Shown here: piece by piece, positions 44,801 to 53,800 of the stretch
How the letters are laid out: the number at the start of each line of letters is the position of its first letter
Position numbering within the stretch: position 1 is the stretch's first letter
DNA from: Macrosoma leucophasiata
Lineage: Eukaryota > Arthropoda > Insecta > Lepidoptera > Hedylidae
Reading direction: 5' to 3'
NCBI GenBank assembly: GCA_036365455.1
Contig: JAWQUS010000008.1
Location: 11,019,501-11,083,500, forward strand
DNA length: 64,000 nt
Translations under genes and position numbers: made by a program
Notes under the pieces: model-generated
What the model saw: only the letters and a program-made list of their open reading frames with translations
Databases searched by the model: none
Told to the model about the DNA's origin: nothing

Positions 44801-47800
44801 AGTTATAGGTATTGGAGACGCAATTTGAAAGCCTCGTTTCAATTTTTCAGTTCGAGATCAACAGAAAACGTGACACTGAACTGACCAAGCTTCGCAAACT
44901 CCTGGAAGATGTCCACTTGGAATCTGAGGAGACCGCTCACCTGCTCAAGAAGAAGCACCAGGAGATCGTCGTCGACTTCCAGGATCAAATCGACAAACTC
45001 ACCCACAGCAAATCTAGGTAAGGATATAAGGAAAGGAAAATATTGGTCAACTTTCTTCTCCCAACAAGGTGACCCGTGATGATTGTTCAGTAACTTCCAT
45101 TTATGTGTTTAGATATAAATTCGGCCATGCGAAATTATTTAGTTGCGAATCTAGCTCAGCGTTTTTATACTAATATGCATTTCAGAGTATGTGTCTTAGG
45201 TGTAAACAATATGACAATGTGCGCATTGTTATCAGCTAAAATATTCACTGTCAGGTCATTGCAATTTCGTTTTCTTTGTCTCCAGGGTTGAGAAGGAGAA
45301 ATCCAAATTCCAAGCCGAGGTTTACGAGCTGTTGGCCCAAGTCGAGAACGTGACAAAGGAGAAGATCACCATCTCCAAGACTTGTGAGAAACTTGATATC
45401 ACCATCAGCGAGCTTCACATCAAGATTGAGGAACTGAACCGCACCATTGTGGACATCACCTCGCACAAACAGCGCCTGTCACAAGAGAATGTTGAGCTCA
45501 TCAAGGAAGTTCAGGACCTTAAGGTGTGTCTAAATTCGTAAGGAACGTCTCTTGACAATATTCGTCTATTGACAAATATGCTTAAACAAAATTCATTTTT
45601 ATAGGTGAACATTGAGAACGTGATATACCTTAGGAGCCAACTGGCTAGCCAGCTTGAAGACTCGCGTCGCAGGCTCGAAGATGAAGAGAGGAGGCGCTCT
45701 CTGCTTGAAGCCAACCTGCACCAGGTCAGTAGTATATTTTTAGAGCCATGACAGCAAAGTAATTATGAGCTAAAATACTTCAAACATCGCAAAATGTTCT
45801 TCAGGCTCTCAAATTAATATTATAAAGAATCAAAATCAGATTGCCATGCTCTTCTATATAAGTACTTACTAAGTATTTATAGAGATACTTACTTTCATAT
45901 AAAAACTAACAACAGGTTGAAATCGACCTGGAATCGGTTCGCGTCCAACTCGAAGAGGAGTCCGAAGCCCGTCTGGACCTGGAACGCCAGCTTGTCAAAT
46001 CCAATGGCGAGGTCCAGCACTGGCGGTCCAAGTTCGAGGCGGAAGCTGCCGCCAGGGCTGAGGAGATTGAGGAGATCCGTCGTAAATACTCCATCCGCAT
46101 CCAGGAACAGGAGGAACAGATTGAAACTCTCATTGTCAAGATCAACAATGTCGAGAAGCAGAAGTCACGCCTGCAAAGTGAGGTGAGTAGAATAAGTTTT
46201 AATTTTTAATTTTAGCTATTTAATTATCACCAACCTTATCTTGCTTGAACTTTATAAATAGAATGAATCAAGCTTACCTAAGACATATTAAAACACACTA
46301 GTGTACTGTACACTTTACAGTTAAAGTTAACCTTTAACTTCAGGAATACATAAAATATTTATTAATTTTTACGACGTAACATACGTGATTGATGTAATCC
46401 TAAAATGGTGTGTTGACTGTTTTTCGTGTAAAAAAAACATATAAATAAGTTTACAAGATATAACGATACAAAGCGTTGGGAATTGTGAAATGACTCAAAG
46501 CGGTTTATATACAATTGTAGGACATTATAACTTTACCGCACGATAAACACCTGTGAATTGAGTGGTGATTCAAGTCACTTTTAAATCTTGTCTGTCTGTC
46601 TATATCATTGTTTCATTTATATTCAACTATACCTTAAATAACCTGTATATAAACATCCCATTTATATCAAATTGATTGTGGTAAAATTTAAATGAAGTCT
46701 AAGTCAAGAATGAATTGATAAAATTCGTATTTTAGAATTAAATTTAATAGTATGAGAAAAAGATTTTGTGCGTATCGCTCGAAACTTAGAATAACCAATG
46801 AATAACTATGATTGCAAGACTATTTGATGACGTATAATCTCCACTAGGTGGAAGTTCTGATCATCGATCTGGAGAAGGCCAACGGAACAGCCCGGGAGCT
46901 GCAGAAGAGGACTGAGCAGCTGGAGCGCGTGAACATTGAGATCAAGTCACGTCTGGAGGAGACTGTGCAGCTGTACGAGCAGTCCCAGCGTGACCTGCGC
47001 ATCAAGCAGACTGAGATCCAGCGCATCACCCACGAACTCGACAAGACACGTGAACAGAAGGATGCCCTTGGTCGCGAGAACAAGAAATTGGGTGGTGAGT
47101 ACATATATCGCATCGTAGAAGAAAATGTGATTGTTTGTCCTAAAAAGCATACTACCATTAATCAGATCTTTAATCGATTGTTTAAAATTTCTTAATTTAT
47201 GTTGATGGTTACTAAGTAAGGTTTTTAATATTTTTGATGTTTTTGTCACAGTTAGATCCATGTGGCAGGATAAATTGTGTACTTAGCTACCTACTATATA
47301 TAAACCTCAAATTTTTCTTTATCGGTGACCTAAGTAAAAAAGACTATATTATGTTATTCTGTTTTTCTCGGCCAAGTATGGAACTCAACAGAATGTCAAA
47401 ATTTTACAAGCAGGTAGAATGTAAATTAATTTTCTCTTGTCCTGCGTCAGTGTCTGTGCTGCGTCACAAGAACATCCCTTTGGCGGGTGCTCGCAATTTC
47501 ATTCAAAATAGATTAACTATTACTACATTACTATTTATCAAACTTATGAGATTTGTGTGTGAGTGGAGCCTTTCATAAATTACGTCACTCGTTAGGGAAT
47601 GAACTGGTTAACGCACGACATCCTGTGACTAGGAGCAGGGGAGAGACACAGGGAAAAGAGTGTTAAGTCATTCATGGATTATTCCCAGCAAATGTATTTT
47701 TTGATATTCCAAGCAAAAACTTATTTCAGATGAATTGCACGATGCCCGCGCTAACCTCACGGAGCTGAATCGCCGTCTTCACGAGCTCGAAATCGAGCTG

Positions 47801-50800
47801 CGCCGTCTTGAGAACGAGCGAGAAGAACTCACTGCTGCCTACAAAGAAGCCGAAGCTGTGAGTAGTCACAATTCCAATAGACATAAGTCATTACGGTCAG
47901 TAAGGGATATAGAGGAAGCGACTTAGGGCCTCGAGTTCCCCCCTAACCATCCAAATACAGTCCAACCATTGGTATTATCTAACTCACGGAATTGTGTCGC
48001 CATCTTTACGAGATTGAGCTACAAACTCTCTGCCGAAGCCGAAGCCGTGAGACTCACAATTCGAGTAGCCATTAGTGAATAAGGTCGGAAGCGGATTCTC
48101 AGTCAAGTCTCTCAAATAAAAATTCTGCGTCAACTCCAACTCAAACAAAAGTTTTAGACCCGTCACTGACTGGGATTCCCTATCTTTACTCCTAAATAAG
48201 GTTGTCAAAATGTATACAGGTATCGTACCAATATACGGATGATATCATCAGATACTGATTTGGCAAAAACTTTTTTAGTGTACTTTGGCAAAACATTCAC
48301 ACTCAAAGATAACTGACAAAATCTATAACCATCCATCTTGATGTGGATATTCACTTTACAAGAAACTAATATTTTGCACATTTGAAGTGAAATAGGTTAA
48401 CATTAAGACCAAACATGATTCCTTTTATGACATTATTATTCGAAAATATATCATGGGATCGCATTACATTATTGGTGACATCGGTCTTTAGTTCGTAAAA
48501 CTAAAAATAAAAAAATATAAATAGAATAGCACTACAAAATAAATGGAATGAAGCATTAGTCATTGTGAAGGCGCATTCCAATCCACATTGTAAGTCTTAA
48601 TGCACATCGTACTTTGGCAAGAATTCAGAAATCAAATTAAAAACGCTTTTGTCTCCTGGGCAACTATACGATGAAAAGACAGAACTTCGCTATTTTTCAC
48701 GATTAGTATTTATACTATTTATACATTTGTAGATCACTATACAAACCTCTAAATTATATAATGCAATCCGAATTAATTTAGGTAAAACATCATAAAGAAT
48801 TAATAACATTTTTACTGGTGGTAGAGCTCCAGTGACGGAGCTCGCCGGCATAGGCACCACCGCATTACATAATTTACTTGCCGCTAAATGGTAGAGTTCA
48901 GCACTATCTTGTTCCGGTCAGGTGGTAATGTACGGCCCTGTAATTTCCGGCAAAGAGGCATAACACCTTAGGCTTCAGGAGTAGTAACGCATCTGCATTT
49001 TGACCTTGGTTTTTGTGTGGGTGTCTATAGGCTGCAGTCATCATTTAACATCAATGTGAACTGCATGCTTGTTTGCCACATCCATCACATAAAAGAAAAT
49101 ATACATGTACCTATGTACGTGCCAGCAACAGTTAGCTAACAAAGAAGGAAATTCCATAAATTAAAATAAGTCAATTCAAAATGTTGAAATTGTGTTCTTT
49201 TTTAAATTAGGGTCGCAAAGCTGAGGAGCAGCGTGCGCAGAGGCTGACCGCCGAGCTTGGTCAGTTCCGCCACGAGGCTGAGCGCCGCCTCCAGGAGAAG
49301 GATGAAGAGATCGAAGCCATCCGGTAAATATTGAATATTCATCACTTCAGCTAACGCCCACAGCTGGACAAAAGCCTCTCCCAAAGATTCTCACAGTTGT
49401 GCATCATCTGGGGGATATGCCATAATCTGGTGATTGGCATGCAGAATGGCGATCGCAGTCAGGGTAGTTTTATTGCTGGACGCTGGTCACGCCGAATTTT
49501 TTTATTTACTACCGATATTTATAAGAATGGTTTGAATTACCTTTATATTATGTAAATTACTATCTGTAAGCTGCATGCTATTATCTTATTCATCAACTAC
49601 AACCTTTGTGAAAATGAATGCCTGAACAGTAAAAATGATTACACAATGTTAGTTAAATAATATGAATTTACTACTTGTAGTAAAAAACCAATTCAAATAT
49701 ACCTTATACTCAACTGTAACACACTAGAGACACTAGAGATGACTAGAATAAACTGACCAGGCAAAACAACACAAGTCTCACCACGAACTGCCAACTCGGA
49801 ACTACCGACTTACTACATCACTCAACACCTCTCAACGTCGATTCCCCACCTATTGTGTTGTGAATGACAATGATCATTCCCAAATACGTTCGGCGAATCA
49901 CTTCACGCTTAACCATGACATATATATTACTGGGTGCACGCCAATGTGTGGCGATTGATATATAGCGTAGCGAACATTGAAAAACAATCAATTGTAAAAT
50001 ATTTCACAATAACAATACCAATTAACATATTCAATCAGTTATGAAGTCAGTAAAACAGAAATAGATTTCCGGTTTACTTTTAGATGCATCTGCTTCTAAA
50101 CGTTTAAAGTGAATTTGGCAAGATTTTCATTTATATATAACGCTTCTTCTGATTGGCGTATATTTGTGGTTAACGCATATGAAAATTGGCACATCAGTGC
50201 ACTTGAAAGTCTACAAAAGAGAGCATTGATTTCACGGCAGTCAAATTATGTTAACCTCTGCCGATGTCGGTGCACGTCTGATCTGACGTGTTTCCATCCA
50301 CACCTCGCTGGATGCCATCCTTTCCTCTGGTACATTATGGCACCCGTTAAATTACCTAATTATAATAAGTGGACCAAACCCCCAACTGCCGTATATGAAG
50401 ATAATTATGGCTACGGAATCAACTATTATCAGCCAATGATTGATTACATCAGTGCCAAAGAACGGGGAATAGAAGCCAAACCACCGCATTTACCGTGGAA
50501 TAATGAAAGAGGCTTGGATAAGTACCGGTACGATAAGCCTATTGAACCATATACTGATTCGGATGTGACCAGGATTTCTAGTGAAATTGCAGAACAAGCA
50601 AAAAAAGACTTGAATACTTTTAAAGTGGGAAATCGGTCGGCTTACTCAGTTGTCGCCACAGCTGCAGCTGCAAATGTAGTTAAACATGTTGGTGTTGAAA
50701 GTGTTACAGTGAAAACAAAAAAAAAGAAGGTTGAGAGAGAAAAAATTAAGGTGGATAGACAAAAAAAGAGACTAGAGGATATTAATAGAGAACTTGATTT

Positions 50801-53800
50801 ATTTGACGCTCAAGTGAACGTTGGCAGTGAACTGAAAAGTAAAGCAAAAATGTTTAGAGGTAAATCTGCAAAAGCCATTGCTCAAACTTTGCTTGAAGAA
50901 TCTAGGAAAAATGTTGCTGATGATCACCTTAATACCCTAAATTTGAGAGGCCGAAAGGTGTTAATAGATGATTATTATGGTGACTATTCCACTAAAGAAA
51001 ATAGGATTTCTAATATCGAGAACACAAAACTATCTCGAATATCTAAAGCCGCTCATTTGGAGAGTAGTTCTGAAATTATGAGGTCATTTCGAGCAGTTTC
51101 CCCTAGAAAATGTATTGTAATTGAAACTGAAATTCCTGTGATCAGTGACGCATACGTGCATAAATTAAACGAAATAAAGGAAACGATAAATCAATTCGAA
51201 AATTTAAATACCACTATTTTAATTGATAGAAGGTACAGGTTCTTCTTACGACAACTTACTGAATAATTGATAAACTAAATGTTTTTCTAACTTTCACTTT
51301 TCTTTTTTTATAGCAAACAGACTAGCATCGAAATTGAACAATTGAGTGCTCGCGTTGTGGAGGCTGAAACCAAACTGAAGACCGAAGTGACTCGCATTAA
51401 GAAGAAGCTGCAGATTCAGATCACTGAACTCGAACTGTCTCTTGACGTTGCCAACAAAACCAACATTGATCTGCAGAAGACCATCAAGAAGCAGTCCCTA
51501 CAGGTAAGAAATAAATATCTATCAAAGTTATATTGTAGTGAACAGATGTCATGTACACCTATAGTTTATTAGGGTGCGTTATTACCTATTGTTAATCGTA
51601 ATTTCATTAGATTTATAGGTACTTAAAGACTGAGCTTGTTATATTACTCCAAATAAATAACGTTTTATAAAGAGCAAGTCATGTTATGTAATCACGATTT
51701 AGTCTATTAACACTTCTAAAGCAGATAGAATGCTTATAATTTTATTTCTTACTTATATTCATGAATATAATATTTTTTTCAGCTCACTGAGATCCAGAGC
51801 CACTACGATGAGGTTCAGAGGCAGCTCCAAGTGACGCTTGACCAGTACGGCGTCGCCCAGCGCAGAATACAGTCGCTCACTGGCGAGGTCGAAGAGATCC
51901 GTGGCAACTACGAACAGGTGATGATACATGGAATCTCTATTTTTATCAAGCGTAATAACATTATTACTTAGTATATATTATATATCACATTTAATTCCAC
52001 CAACAATATTAACCACCATGGTTACTATGAACATAAACGAATGTTTATTTAATTAGAATGCATTACTAAAATGTTAGCTAGTGGAGATTCATATTAATGA
52101 TACGATTAAGTAAATTTAATAAAGACTAAAGCCGTTTAGGTCCTTTCAGTAGTTAATTAGTCTAATAATAGTACAGATATTTAAAATAAAAACAGTTTCT
52201 GTGTATTTTTTTTCACTGATGTATCTTACATGATTGTCTATCAGGCCCTTCGCGCCAAGCGCACTGTGGAACAGTCGTACGAGGAGGCGACGGTCCGCAT
52301 CAACGAGCTGACCGTCATCAACGTGAACCTGTCCAGCAGCAAGGCCAAGATCGAGCAGGAGCTGGCCGTCGTCGCTGCGGACTACGACGAGATCACCAAG
52401 GAACTGCGTGTGGCCGACGAGAGATTCCAGCGCGTCCAGGTGTGTATGCTACGAAAAAGTTTTTTTTAAATCGTGATTTGACAAACAAGCATGCTGTTTA
52501 CATTGATGGTAAGTGAATACCTATAACCATATGTGAATACCTATAAGCATATGCATAAAACAGAGATTTCAATGTTATACTTCTGTGCTGGAAATGACAT
52601 GCTGGACACCAATTTGCTGCCAATTCAAGTTGACACACAACGGGTTGAGCAATTGCATACATATTTTGAACAATTTTGACGTTTGAGGACACCTATCTAG
52701 CATCTGTCATCTGTCAATGTTCTTGTCCACTTTAATGACTCATTACACTGCTTCTCATGTATGACGTCATTGTGTCAACTATTCGTGCTTCGCAATATTT
52801 TTTGTACAGTAACTGTTGTTAAAAATAATATTTTCGATCACCAGACTGAGCTGAAACACACCGTTGAAATCTTGCACGAGGAGCAGGAAAGGATTGTCAA
52901 GATCGAGGCTGTCAAGAAGTCTCTCGAAATCGAAGTCAAGGTATCTTTTATTATTTCATATTGTATTATTTAAAAATTATTCCCCGAAAAGATAGGCAGA
53001 GGTAACATGCATTCGAGCATACATGCAAATACTTTCGAGCCAATTACGTTTACTTCCAATGCAATAAATAGCGAGCTTCTTCACTGGTATTCTTGCGATA
53101 AATGGTCAAATCCAATAGCAATTACCTTCATCACACATCGGCTCGACGCGCCCCCGGTGATGCAGGGGGGAGGATCTCGCGCGGCAACGGACGACCCTCG
53201 GGCGGACTACTGTGGAGAGGGGCGAATCCGCGGAGATGCTCGTGGGGTCCATTGTCTGCGCGGTCGAACATTCGACGCGCAAGTCGGACCACGAACTCCT
53301 CCACGGACTCAACTCTAGGTCCCGGGCGATGACGTCGTTGCGCACGTACCTACCCGCGCCTGTTATCAGCCGGAGAGACACGTTCTGCTGCACCTGAAGA
53401 CGACGTTGCTGCGTCGCGGAGCATAAGGCATACCATGCAGGCGCAGCGTACGTCAGCCTCGAGCGGACATAGGTCTTGTATAACCGGATTTTGGTCCGGA
53501 GTGGCAGTCTCGATTGCAACACCGGGCGCAGCATGGAGCGCGCAGTTGCCGCCTGTTGCACCACGTGATTCACCGTGGGCACCATGCGGAGCGCGCGGTC
53601 GATGCTACACCCTAGGTATTTCACTGTAGTCTGCCAGGCTATGTCCTGGCCTCGCAGTCGAAGCGGCAGTGGGTATTGGCGGACTCGTGTTACGATAGCG
53701 GCCGTCTTGTCTACGTTGACGGCCATCCGCCATTTGTCCAGCCACTCCGGCAGCAAGTCCAGCAGGTGTTGCATTTTAGCGATTGCTATATGCAACCGAG

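Noticed and set aside
47234..47578. 114-codon frame in Prm intron 8
   Set aside because: No family, AT-rich, and does not join neighbouring exons in phase.
50109..50336. Upstream extension of the mini-paramyosin frame
   Set aside because: Open by chance but begins at GTG, has no ATG and contains the probable TATA box; the first ATG is at 50337.
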